Source of the DNA: Phlebiopsis flavidoalba
Lineage: Eukaryota > Basidiomycota > Agaricomycetes > Polyporales > Phanerochaetaceae
Direction of reading: 5' to 3'
Length of the DNA stretch: 64,000 bases
Assembly: GCA_035772785.1 (NCBI GenBank)
Contig: JAOCPU010000007.1
Span: 310,001-374,000 of the forward strand
Part shown: piece after piece, positions 35,188-46,093 of the stretch
Position numbering within the stretch: position 1 is the stretch's first letter
How the letters are laid out: each line of letters starts with the position of its first letter
Program-made: the position numbers and the translations under genes
Notes under the pieces: generated by a model
Databases searched by the model: none
What the model saw: the letters and a program-made list of their open reading frames with translations, nothing else
What the model was told of the DNA's origin: nothing

Positions 35188-38100
35188 CGCCCGTGGTAAA
35201 CGCGTGTGTCGGCACCGCGCTGCCGCTTCTCACCGAGCGCTTCTTGTCTGGTGGGGCTCTTTCCTCCTGACCACGATGTCGAATTCGTCTCTGCTCGCTC
35301 TGCTGCACGGACCGCGCCATACTGGACACATCTGGGCACTCGCTGGGGTAAGCGCAGAGCGCAGATGCCGCTGGTGACGGTTCGGAATTGCTGCAACGGA
35401 GCAGTCACCGAAGTGGACACAACACGGCTCGCGGGAAGCTGAGAAGGAAGCTGTACATTCTGCGGAAGCGTGCTGGTTGGGTGTAACAGCACCCGGCCGC
35501 GCTGCCGCCGCGCCAGCTGCGTTCTTTTCTACCTCTGTAACCACGTTCGGGAACGCCGTCGATGCAGAGCGCGACTTCTGCAGGGGGGCAGTGCAGCGGT
35601 CGAGGTACGTACATCCCGCTTCATCTTAACCATACACGACTCCACGCGCAATACATTCTCTCGCTGCGTGCTCAGATGCTCGCGTAGCACGACGGGCGCC
35701 CAGCTGCGTGCGCACATCCCGGAACACGATCAAACCGCACCCCCGCGCGCCCATTCAGCCCCCCGTCCACAGTGTCTGCGCTGCGTGATTCTGTCGACTC
35801 CCGCGCGCTGCTGACGTAGCCCACCCCCGCCGGGGCACGGAGCGCGGACTCGCTGCGGCCGCAGGTGGCGCAACCCTGTGACGGCGAGGGCATCACAAAC
35901 TCTCGTGCGTGGCCACGACACAATTCACCGGGCTCTGGCGCGCCAAGGACGCCACCAGTTGCCGCATTCGACCCTCTCGTTTCTCAGCGCACCGATGGGC
36001 AATTGAGCAGTTGCCAGCCTGGGCGGTGTGTGGTGCGTGCTCAGCGTGGGTCTTGCAGCGGGATGGTCGTCATCTGACGTCGCGCACACTGGCGAGGGGG
36101 CCCGCCCGGGGCGTCGCGCAGGTCGACGACTACACGATGCCGGCAGAGAGCTCCAGGCAGCAGACGGCCGCTGGGTGTGGATCCATGCACGAAGCGATAT
36201 CGGTCTGCGCGTGTAATAATAGCGGCACGCGACGGGTTGCGCGATTGGAGGACAACTTTGGCCGCGGTGCGCGCGGGCCCGCGTCCGCTCGCGACTCTGG
36301 CAGGCGGGTTGCTGCACTCGACGCGCCGGTCATGCGTGATCGCGACGCACCAGCCAGGGGCCCCCTTCCGTCACCCCCTGCAGAAAGCCCTTCTCTCCGC
36401 GCATGGCCCGTCTGATGTCACTTCTGGAGCGCCGAAGACGCGCGTGTGTCGCGAGGGCCCATGTGCGACGCGTGGGACGGCGCGGGTGGGCCGGACGTCT
36501 CTGAGAAAGCTGGGGCGCGGCGCGGACTGCCTCGAAGCATGGCTGATGGCTCGAAGATCGCCTCGTTGTGCTTCGCAGAGGAAACTGGTAACGTAGGTTG
36601 AGATTCCAAAATGAAAAAAAAAAATGAACAGGAGGGCGGGCCAGCTTTGGGCAGCGAGGCAACCGACGCGTAGACTAGGGGCCGCTCGAGGCGTAGGGGC
36701 GGCGGCCGTGCCAAGTAATGAAAAAAACGGTTTCAGGAGTGCATGCCGGAGGGTGCAGAAACGTATGTATGTCGAACATTTGAGACGGGCGTCGCGACCG
36801 AAATGAAGCACGGTGTTTGGAGCGCAGGAGGCCGGAATCTACGATGGAGATCTTGCCCCGTATGGCAGGCGTCGCTGACCCAGCGCACGGCGATCGAGCC
36901 AGGTTCTTGGGCGGCGACAGCCAGTCCTTGGCCTGCCCATGTCTGCCCGCCACGAGCCTCGCTCTGCGCTCGGGCTTGCACTGAGACGCGACCGTGCGCA
37001 AATCTGCAGCAGCCGCAGATTCAAATCAGCACAGCAAGGGGCAGGGCCGACCAAGCCCTCGTCGCGCGTGCCCACCGTAGTAAACACGCCGCATCCGCCT
37101 CGCGATTCCGCGCGATGTCCGAGGCCCCCTCGCGCCTGCACACCGCTTGCAGCGGGCTTAGTCGGCTTTGCAGGCACGCTTCTAGCCCGACCGAACTCTT
37201 TTTTTTTTTCTTATTTCGAGCAAGCGCAGGCAGGCAAATGGGATGTGGTTGATCGGCGAGGGCCCCTGCTGTGCGCGGTCGCGTCGCGAGCCATCGAGGG
37301 CCCCAAGCCATGCGCGACCGGACGTCCCCCCCCGTACCCGCGGCGCGCGGTCTGGCTGCGAGGAGGGGGCGACGACGCGCAAGCGGGCCGTAGCGCGGGA
37401 TCGAGCCCGTAGCGCTGAAAGACGCAGATGGAACGGGCGCGGGTTGAAATAGGGGCAGCTCGTCGAGCGGCTCGCGGGCTGCACCGCCCCCCCCCCCCGG
37501 CGTGCCCCTGCGCTTGCATTGATTCTGCCCCAGCTCGTGGACCATGTATATCAGCCCTCCGCCGCGGCTGTGAGTTTGGGACGGTCGTGTCGTCACCTAA
37601 GTCTGTGGGTTAGAAAGAGTCTGTGGGTTAGAACAAGTCACTCTGTGGATATAATTTCATGGCAACGACCTTTCTCGCGAATAGCCCTCGCGTCATTCGG
37701 TAGGTTCGCTGCCAGGGCCCGCTTCGCTGGGATTCGCATCGCATCGCGTCCTTACCCCACCGCAATGCCGTGGAGGTCGATGGAAAGCGACGGCGGTCGA
37801 ATGTTATTACGCACACCGCTGTCTGGCCCCGCTGAGAAAGAGTGGCTGCCTTCGGGTAGAGTTTGGGAACCGCCAGGCCGCGCGCGGGCCACGTGCGGTG
37901 TGCGGCAGAGCTCCAGAACAGCTTATCCGTGATGCTCGACGCCCGCGGACCGGGGGCATCGCACCTCTCTGGCACAAGGCCCGCAGCGCGCGGACGCGCA
38001 CACCCGTGCCCCCAGCCCCCGCGCTACACCCGTGCACGCACAAGCGAGCTCGACGGCAGGCGTGGCGCACGCACGCCGGCAACTGCCATAAGCCGAGCCC

Positions 38101-38559
38101 CGGTGACAGGTCGATCGCTCGATTCGCCATCACGATTACGCCTGGGGCGGTTCCAGCGGCGACGACGAAAGAGGGAACCCAGTCTGTGGGGGGGTTCGCG
38201 CCCTTGCCTTTGGTCGCCAGGAGAGCTGACCAGAAAAACACCAGCCACCTGTTTTGCCCCCAAAACGCTAACCCTCGCACACGCCACCGCCAGCGTCAGC
38301 CAGCCCTGCCGATCCTTGGCCCGAGAACAACTGTAGAAATTTTCCTCCCAATATCGGGCCAGCGGGCCAGCCAGTGCGATATCGGTGGGCTGCCATTTTC
38401 ATTTTCATTTCTCGATTACTTCATCACTGACCTCCCCCGTCCTCGTCCTCCGCCGCCTTTGCTTCCGGCCACACTTTTGTTTCTCCCACACGTCATCCGC
38501 CCCTGGTCTCCCCTCTCTCTCTTTTGCTTGCTCATTCACTATCTCGCACCACAGGACTA
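35188..38559. other. 3.4-kb GC-rich region without a supported gene
   Basis: Many long open frames overlap on all six frames here because stop codons are rare in such GC-rich DNA, but none shows a domain, splice-consistent series or start context. It holds an 18-bp-period tandem repeat (AGTCTGTGGGTTAGAA twice at 37600-37633), C and T homopolymers, and a CT-rich block at 38395-38540 just before the transcription factor gene. A long promoter or 5' untranslated region is the likeliest content of its right part. Confidence 0.5.
37600..37633. repeat. Two-copy tandem repeat, period 18
   Basis: AGTCTGTGGGTTAGAA occurs at 37600-37615 and again at 37618-37633. No function is evident. Confidence 0.75.
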
Positions 38560-41500
38560 TGACCTTACACCGATCCTAATTACTCTACTCGCCGCTATTC
38601 ATCCATATTGTGTCGACCAGTACCGCGACCGGCCGTGTTTACGCACCCGCACACCTGCAGCCACAGGGGCAGCCAGCAGCAGCCTCATCACCGTCAAGGG
38701 GGTCGAAGACGTCGACTCGTCCGACATCCTGCCCACCGCACACCCGCAGTACCACACACCACCAGCACCACCCGTCACAACCTCGTCCCACTAATACTGC
38801 TATATCGGGGCTCCAGCAGCGCCAGCGCCCACCTCGGGTGAGCTCCACCGGCACCCCGTATAGCGCCAGTTCCCCCTTCGATGCACACCCGTCACCCCGT
38901 TTACATTGCATGTCCGGCAGCCCGTGGACCCCGCCCGCCGCGTCCAGGCAGCCAACAACCGGAGGCTCGGCCAGGACGGCGCCGGGGGTTTTCGGCTCGG
39001 TCCTACTCTGCCAACCCCTCTACCCAGGCCGCATGCACGCCTACAGCCTGCACACGCCGCTCGAGCACCACCACACCCTCGCACCACCAGGACCTCGGCG
39101 ACGCCCGTACGTGCCGCCGTCCGGAAGAGTACGACGACGGCGAGGAACGAGGTGGATGACGGAGCTGCCCAGCCGGGCGCGCAGGCGCTCGGGTGGCGTA
39201 CGCCGGGACCGAGGCGAAAGGCGGTGCGAGAAGACGGTGCGCGGCGGATGGAAAAAAGCAGCAGGCTGTGCGAACCAGTTGCCGCAAGAGCAAGTGCAAA
39301 GTGGCGAGCGGAAGCACGGGCGAGCGAGCCGTTGCTAAGAACTGTGTCCTCCTCGGCACGTGTGCGTGTTTTCCCCTCTGTGTTGTTGTGTGCGCGACGC
39401 GTGCGGCTGACGCGCCCCTGCAGGCCGTTGCACGTTCTCCTGCGGCGGCTCCTTCGCGCAAGCGAAGGCAAGCCCAAGGGGTTACATCGACGCCATCGAG
39501 GCCCGGCTGCATCAGACGGAAGCCCTCGTCGGCTATCCCTCATCGCGAGGGCAAGACAAGGCGTGCAATAGACGCTTCTGCCAGGGATGTCTCAGCGAGG
39601 TGAGCCCCGTCCTTTCGCGGGCCTTTTAGTGCGGGCGGCCTATCAGGCGTGCGCCGGCGGCGCGGAGCAGAAGATCTCTGGGGGCGTGGTGCTGCGGGCA
39701 GGGCCTCCGAGGGGGCTGCAGCCGGGTGTTGTTTGTCGCCGTCAAAACTCTGCCCGCCCCGTTTCCCCCGCTCCCTCGGGGCCGCTCTGCGTGCTATTTG
39801 GAAGCCTTCCGCCGCGCGTCATGCGAAAAACTAACTTTGGCGTTCCCACGCAGGACGCCCTCGCGCGCGAGATCATCGACCGCGTCAACAACTCGCCATA
39901 TGGCCACAAGGGCCGCAAAAGGGGCGCCGCGACGGCGAACCGCCCGCGCCCGGCGCAGGCGGAGGGCAAGGAGGGCGCGGTCCGCCCCTCCCCCAGTCGA
40001 CGCAGCAGTGCGTGGGACACCCGAAATTGAAACAATTTGATGACGCACATCTGACCTCGTGCCCCCCCAGCCCCTCCAGCGAATGGCAGGACGCAGTCAC
40101 GGCCCCCACCTGGACGAACGCGCTGTGGTCAGCGCAACACGCTGATCGACAAACGGCCAATCCCTTCGGCGAATCCGACGGCAGCACCAACACCAAGGAG
40201 ACGAACCAGCAAGCAGCAGCAGCAAACAGGGCCTCGCGTACCCGCCCTCGCCCGCGTCCCGACGGCCCAGAGCCATCGCAGCCCATAGATCGGCGCTCGC
40301 GGCCCCCGCGCCCGGCCCTGCCCCCGACAGCACCAGCACGCTCGCGGCCCCTGCGGACATCGGCGACGGCCACCGCCGCCAGCGGCGGCGCGTCGACAAC
40401 AGCGGCGGCTCGGGGGCGGCGCGCGCTCGGCCGTCGAACACGTCCCTCTCCGGCCAACGCTCGCAGTCACGCCCGCGCAGTAACGCGTGCCTCCGCCGCA
40501 CCACCCGCGCTCTGCCCACAGCGGTCGCGCTCTGCGCTGTCCGAGGCGGAGCAGCCTGAGGCGCCCCCCCCGAGCGCGCGACGCAGGAGTCGAGCGATGA
40601 GGAGTCGGGCTCGGGCGAGGATGAGCTCGCGGTTGCGGTCGGCCAGCTGAGTATGAACGAGGACGAGCAGCTGCGGTACCAACGGCAAGGCGAGTGGGCT
40701 GCATTTCTCCTGGGGGCGCGCCAGCGCGAGGACGGGCGCAACGAGGGCAGGCATATGGTGCGTCGCATCTTTTTGCGGTGTGTGGGCACGCTGACGGTCG
40801 AGAACACAGGCGGTTCCCCAAGTCGCGCGTGTGGCCGCCGCTGCCGGTCGAGGCGCAGACCCCCGTGCGCGCGGAGGACGAGACGGCGGTGCGCCTCCCG
40901 CCGCACGACGTCCAGGAGCACCTGCTCGAGCTCTACTTTGCGTACGTGCACGCGCAGCTGCCGATCCTGCACAAGCCCACGTTCATGGAGCTCTGGAGCA
41001 CCGGGTGAGTGCATGTTTGCCCGCCAAGGCGTACTGTGTGCTCACGCGTCGCGGTAGCAACGTCGGCTCGGCCGCGTCGCCGATGTCCGACGGGTCCTCG
41101 CCCGCGCCGTCGAGCAGCAGCGCGGGCTCGCGGAGGCACCAGCGCATCCCGACGCTGCTGCTGCTCGTCATGTTCTCGATCGCGGCACGCTACTCGAGCA
41201 CGGACGGCCCGCCGCCCGCCCCCGGCGAGATGTGGAACGCGGGCGACGCGTACATGGAGCACGCCAAGGTGCTGCTCGACAGCCTCCACACGCAGTCGCG
41301 CCGCCCGAGCACCGTCCAGGCGCTGCTGCTGCTCGGCTACCGCGAGGTCGGCATCGGCGCGATGGCGCAGGCGTGGTTGTACATCGGCATGGCGGTGCGC
41401 ATGGCGCAGGACCTCGGTCCCCTGCACAAGAACGCGGACAAGTGGTCGGGCGTCGGCCGCGCGTGCTCTTCACCGACGCTGAGCTGCAGGAGCGCCGCCG

Positions 41501-43338
41501 TGTCTGGTACGGATGTGTGATCATGGACAAGTACATTTCGGCCTACATCGGTGCGTCGCGTCGTCCCCCCCGCCGCTGCCCTGATCGCGCTGATCGATAG
41601 CGCCTGATCCGCCATCTCCGCCGCTCTTGCAGGCCGCCCCGTCGCAATTTTCGAAAAAAATGACGTTTTGACACGGAGCTGCCCGAGACGACCGAGGTGC
41701 GTTCGTTAATTAAGCATCCCTGAATTAAAAACGTCGCCCTGATGGCGCCCCCAGGCGGACGAATCCGAGGGCTGGATCCCGCACCCGTCGCCCGTCTTCA
41801 TTGGCGATGTCTCCGAGATGCACGTGCCGCGACACCCACGCCCGTCACCATCCACGCCATCTCCTGCTTCAACGAGTCCGCCAAGCTCTGTATGTTTCTT
41901 TTTCCGCCGATGAATGTTCGCGCTCATGCCCCGCCCGCAGCCATCATCCTCAGCATGGTCATGCAGTCCATCTACCCCATCCGCACCCACAGCTTCCGCC
42001 AGGTCGAGTTCGCGCGCCTCGAGCAGCTGCTCGACCGCTGGTACATTGACCTCCCCGAGCACCTCCGCTTCGACCCCACACAACCAAAAGTACTACACCC
42101 AGCCGCCACAGGTTCTCACGCTCCACATGCAGTACTGGTGTACCGTGCTGTTGCTCCATCGACCCTTGTGTGTGCCCTTCCCTTTGTGCTGTCACGCCCG
42201 CGAGAAGCTGATCCATTCAATAGTATCCGCCACCTGAACCTTTCAACCGACAAGAGGTGCGCTTCGCATGCGAAATGATGGCGCGGCATTCATCGCTGAC
42301 CTTCCGGCTTTCAGCTTGTCGCCGCCGGGCTCGAGGGAAGCCGAGCGCAAGCGCACCAACGCGCGCAAGAACTACGACCAGTGCGTCAAGGCTGCCAACC
42401 AGATCACCGCCATCGTCGCGGTCTACACTGAAAACTACTGCCCGCGCCGCGCGTCGGTGTTCATGTGCTTCTATGTCTTTACCGCTGCCATCATGCACCA
42501 TCTCTACCCGTACGTTTCTCACGTTCATTTTGCCGGTGCGTCCGAACTCACAGCTGTCCAGTCACGACCTACCCTGCCGACCCGCAGGCCAGCGACGGCC
42601 TCCGGAAGTGCATGTACATCCTCGAGCGGATGCACTTTATCTGGCCCGCAGCGTGGCGTGCGAACCAGCTCCTGCAGGGCTCCAAGGCGCTCACCGGCCC
42701 CCCAGAGCCTGAGCACCATCACGCTCAAGCCCCTCACACCAGAGCGGCACAAGCGCAACGCCGGCGTGCTCGACGCAGAGCCCACCGGGCTCGGCAGCGA
42801 CGGGGTCTACCGGGGGCTACGCCGACAGCAGCAGCGGCGGCAGCAGCCAGCCGCAGTCGCAGCCGTCGCAGTTCGCGCTCTCGCTCGAGCTGCCGCCCGC
42901 CGAGTCCTCTGCGGCGGCGTTCTACCAGTCGTACCCGCGCTGGAACGCCGACGCGAAACCTCCCGCTCGCGGGCGGGCTGACGACCGACGGGCCTGCCCG
43001 CGCAGTACAGCACGGGCCTCGTCGACGAGCGCGTCGCGCGCAGCCAGGACCGGCCCAGCCGCTACCCGCAGTACTGGAACGACTACACCGCGATGGGCCA
43101 GATGGACGCGACGTACGGGATGCCCGTCATGGGCGAGATCGTCGGCGCGCCCCAGCAGCAGCAGCAGCAGCAGCAGCCGTCGTCCGCACAGGGCCAGCAG
43201 CCGCAGCCCGACACACCGATGTACGTCCAGGATCAATATTCACTCTATAGTGAGTGCACGGGCTGATTTTTGGGTGTGCGCGGATAGATCCTTACCGCCT
43301 TTTTTACAGATAACCTACCGCCCAGTAATCCGCAATAA
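38560..43338 (+). CDS. Zn2Cys6 fungal-specific transcription factor
   Basis: A nuclear regulator with a zinc binuclear cluster and the fungal-specific middle homology domain. The N-terminal 200 codons are Ser/Pro/Gln-rich; the start codon is not resolved. The zinc cluster (about 39265-39360) reads CRKSKCK, then a GER spacer and KNCVLLGT, with cysteines shifted by 1-bp indels. A linker helix GYIDAIEARLHQTEALVG follows (39481). After a Ser/Arg-rich region come an acidic patch ending VGQLSMNEDEQLRY, the domain core VQEHLLELYFAYVHAQLP (40912), LPILHKPTFMELWSTG, IPTLLLLVMFSIAARYSSTD (41147), WLYIGMAVRMAQDLG, RRRVWYGCVIMDKYISAYIG and SFRQVEFARLEQLLDRWYID (41990). The Gln-rich tail has a CAG run. 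A last intron (43251-43314) joins SLYNNLPPSNPQ to the stop at 43336-43338. Target genes cannot be inferred. Confidence 0.92.
43153..43176 (+). repeat. CAG triplet repeat (polyglutamine)
   Basis: Eight consecutive CAG codons in the C-terminal exon of the transcription factor, encoding a Gln stretch typical of activation regions. Confidence 0.85.
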
Positions 43339-44031
43339 TCCGCCCACGTCTCTTTCTCCTCTATTTTTTTCTTGTCTCGCGTCTCGTCATCTTGCAAACA
43401 ACCAATCATTGAAACCAAAGCTCAAGTGTATAATTCCCGTGTGTCTGGAGGCGGCCCCCGACTTGTCACGCAGCGTTTATCCCTGATCTAATGTGTATCA
43501 CATCTGCAATTCCATCTGTTCGCGCATAGCACACCATATTGTAGCTCTACAGTTGGCCGGACCCTCTTTGTTCCACGCTCGTAGTGCATCTTTCTCTCCA
43601 CAGTTCGTGTGCCTGAGCGGCCACATCCGCCTTCGTATCTCCCCACTGCACAATCGCTATCTCAGAGGTACGATCCCGCGTCTCATCAAAAACTACTTCC
43701 GCAGGTAGGCAGGTCCAGGATCTCCCATACCTCCTCAGCTATCCTCCTTCGCTACTGAGCATCAGCACATCAGCAGCAGACCAACCTATACGCCCTCCTC
43801 TGAACAATACATTACCTCGTCAAACGCGCCTCTTCACGTCCCCATACCTGCTCTCGAGCAACCCCGATCCACACGGAAAGCGCGCCACGACGTCACCTGC
43901 GCCCTGGCTCGACGGCGGCGAGACCGATCGCGGGGGCGACGGCAGGCTCCTCCTCGCCGCGAGGCTATTCGATTCTGCAGCCGCGCCCCTTGATCCCGCG
44001 GGACAGCCGTGGGCACGATCTGCAGCACGGA
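43339..44031. other. Intergenic, convergent 3' ends
   Basis: This lies between the transcription factor (+) and the 3' end of the Ser/Pro-rich unknown (-). It is CT-rich with no supported gene, though open GC-rich sequence from about 43820 could extend the minus-strand gene. Confidence 0.45.
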
Positions 44032-44814
44032 TCACGGGCTGCGGTGGCGGCGGAGAGCTGCTGCTGCTGGCATGGCGCGGCGGGGAGGGGTAAGTCTGCA
44101 TGCCCACATCTGAGGAACAAGGAACGGGTCAATGGCAGGTGCGCGACGGGGCATGTGATTTTTGCGGGGAATGGAGATCGGGGCGGGGGAGCTCTTACCG
44201 CGCGGCGGGGTCGCGTCTCGGAGCGCGGAGCGCAGGCTTATCCGCGTCACCTTCCACTTGCTCGGTCCCGCGGGGGGAGCGGGGGTTCCTGACGACGGCG
44301 GAGGGGGCGGCTTGTACAGGACTTTGCGCGGTTTGCCTTCGTCGGGATCCTTTTGCCATGGCGTGGACAGAGGGAGCCGGAATTTGTCGGCCGGCGCCAT
44401 GCCCCATTCGGCGGGTCTTGCGTCGCGTTTGTGCTTTTTCGGAGGCGGTATCGAGGTCCAGTCGGCGTCGGGGGAGGAGGGAAATGCGTCGTAAGCATCC
44501 CGCTTCCTACCGGACTGCGTTGTATGCGTATTGACGTCCGAGGGGATACTTCTTCGCGTCGGCGATACGCGACCAGGCGTGGGGGTAAGCTCCCGGCGAG
44601 TATCCAAGGTCCTGGGACTGCCGACCGTAGAGAATGGCCGCGGCAACCTTCTGGGTCCCTTGAACACCGAGATCGCAGAAGGGTCAGACGAGAGAAGCGC
44701 GCCGTGTGGAGTGGGTCCTCGGGCGGGCGAAGCAGAAGACGAGAGCCAAGGGTCGGGAGCAGTTATTGGAACTGGAGAAGATTGAGCATATCTGACAAAC
44801 GGCCGACGGCGTGA
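44032..44814 (-). CDS. Uncharacterised Pro/Lys-rich protein
   Basis: I do not recognise it. An uninterrupted exon of more than 240 codons reads RYAQSSPVPITAPDPWLSSS, FKGPRRLPRPFSTVGSPRTL, DADWTSIPPPKKHKRDARP, EWGMAPADKFRLPLSTPW, RKVLYKPPPPPSS and SKWKVTRISLRSALRDATPP. Codon content is protein-like, with charged and Pro-rich stretches and basic clusters suggestive of a nuclear, largely disordered protein. The upstream end sits on a plausible splice acceptor (CCCGCAG), so a first exon with the start codon is missing from this span. It could be the 3' part of one gene with the ORF at 45323-45964. Homology was not recognised. Confidence 0.5.
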   Translation of the reverse strand, partial: SRRRPFVRYAQSSPVPITAPDPWLSSSASPARGPTPHGALLSSDPSAISVFKGPRRLPRPFSTVGSPRTLDTRRELTPTPGRVSPTRRSIPSDVNTHTTQSGRKRDAYDAFPSSPDADWTSIPPPKKHKRDARPAEWGMAPADKFRLPLSTPWQKDPDEGKPRKVLYKPPPPPSSGTPAPPAGPSKWKVTRISLRSALRDATPPRGKSSPAPISIPRKNHMPRRAPAIDPFLVPQMWACRLTPPRRAMPAAAALRRHRSP

Positions 44815-45322
44815 GGTGCTGCGGGAATAGGGCTCGAAAAAGTTTCACGACGCTGGTGGACCACCCGAGAGAAGGGTTCTGCGATCACAGAGCGCGGCCC
44901 ACGCCCTAAATGTTTGAATTATCGGTGATGCGCTGTGAGAGAAATGCACAGGATAATGATATTAAACAACCTTCTGATCTGGGACTGCATCATTGCACCG
45001 GGCAGAGTATGAAAAGGCGCAGATTCTAGGACAAGGATATGAGTGCGAGAGCGATCAGGTCGAGGACGTCGATGACACAGACCATTGGTCAGTCGTGAGT
45101 AGGGGCGAGTAGTTGCGTACGGCGGGAGTGAGATGCTGAGTACATTAGTAACTGCGGCCGAGGTCGGCTGGTGGGCGATATCAAGTGCAGAAGGTCGTGT
45201 CACTGCTTGGAAAGGAGGATGTACTTCGTTTGAGTCATCTCGGTGTGGAGGCGCATTTCTAATTAGTCGTTGTGGTGTATGGGTGTCTATGTATGCGGGG
45301 CGTGGTAGTTGTTTTTGTCGGG

Positions 45323-45964
45323 TTAGGAGACCTTAGATGAGCATTTGATTCCTTTTTCGAGATTTTGGTGTGCGGAAACACGACTAGCTTCCTTCTGAAC
45401 GGCCTTCTGCGGTGCCGTGATGCTAGCACGACTGCGACTACGTTCCAGAGCGGTCAACGGTTTCAAAACAGACGACGTAGTATTGGTTGTAGGCCTAGAG
45501 TTTTGCACCTTGAAAGCATCAGCTATTTTACCAGTAGAACGCGCCGTAGCCGTAAGCTGACGAGGTTCAGGACGCCGGGTGGTTGTCGGCGCAGAGCGAG
45601 TGGCGGCATTGACCTTGGCTATAGACCAGGGGTTAGGCTTGAAATCGGCTTCGTCTTGTCTTCCAGATAGATCAAGTTCCTTGATGAGTCTCGCGTCCTC
45701 CGAAATGGGTGTAGGGCGATCCGAGGATGGACCCGTTGAATCGCCCAGACCAGAGTCGCCTCCAGAATGCGCATCATCGTCAGAGTCCGAGTCGGAATAA
45801 TAGTTCGACCGAAGGTTACGCGTCCAGCACCCAGAGTCGACGCGCACTTTACTTCTGGCTTGAGGCATAGCCCTTGGGAGAGAGCTCGTCGATGTGGCGA
45901 GAGGAAAGTTACGCGAGACGCCCATAATTGCCACTGGCGCTGGAATGCTCCCAAGCCCATTCAA
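45323..45964 (-). CDS. Uncharacterised Ser/Thr/Arg-rich protein
   Basis: An intact 213-codon frame with an ATG at 45964, rare in this window for being unbroken. It opens MNGLGSIPAPVAIMG, has the acidic run NYYSDSDSDDDAHSGGDSG, the motif FKPNPWSIAKVNAATRSA and a Thr/Arg-rich basic tail. No membrane segment, signal peptide or known domain is visible; it looks disordered and possibly nuclear. It is divergent from the deubiquitinase gene, whose start is only 130 bp away, so the two share a short promoter. It may continue through introns into the exon at 44032-44814, since the stop at 45323 could lie in retained intron sequence. Confidence 0.55.
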   Translation of the reverse strand: MNGLGSIPAPVAIMGVSRNFPLATSTSSLPRAMPQARSKVRVDSGCWTRNLRSNYYSDSDSDDDAHSGGDSGLGDSTGPSSDRPTPISEDARLIKELDLSGRQDEADFKPNPWSIAKVNAATRSAPTTTRRPEPRQLTATARSTGKIADAFKVQNSRPTTNTTSSVLKPLTALERSRSRASITAPQKAVQKEASRVSAHQNLEKGIKCSSKVS

Positions 45965-46093
45965 TCGACACTAATCACTTTCTTCCTCGCGTATACACCA
46001 ACACCTCGCTTAGATTGTGTCGCTTTGCTTTTCACTACTTCTTTGAATCCCAACGGGGCCGTATAGCATCTAGCGCGACATATTGTTCCACAA

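Noticed and set aside
33100..44000. Dozens of overlapping open frames of 100-300 codons on all strands
   Set aside because: They follow from very high GC content with few stop codons. They have no domains and overlap the recognised SUZ and transcription factor genes in other frames.
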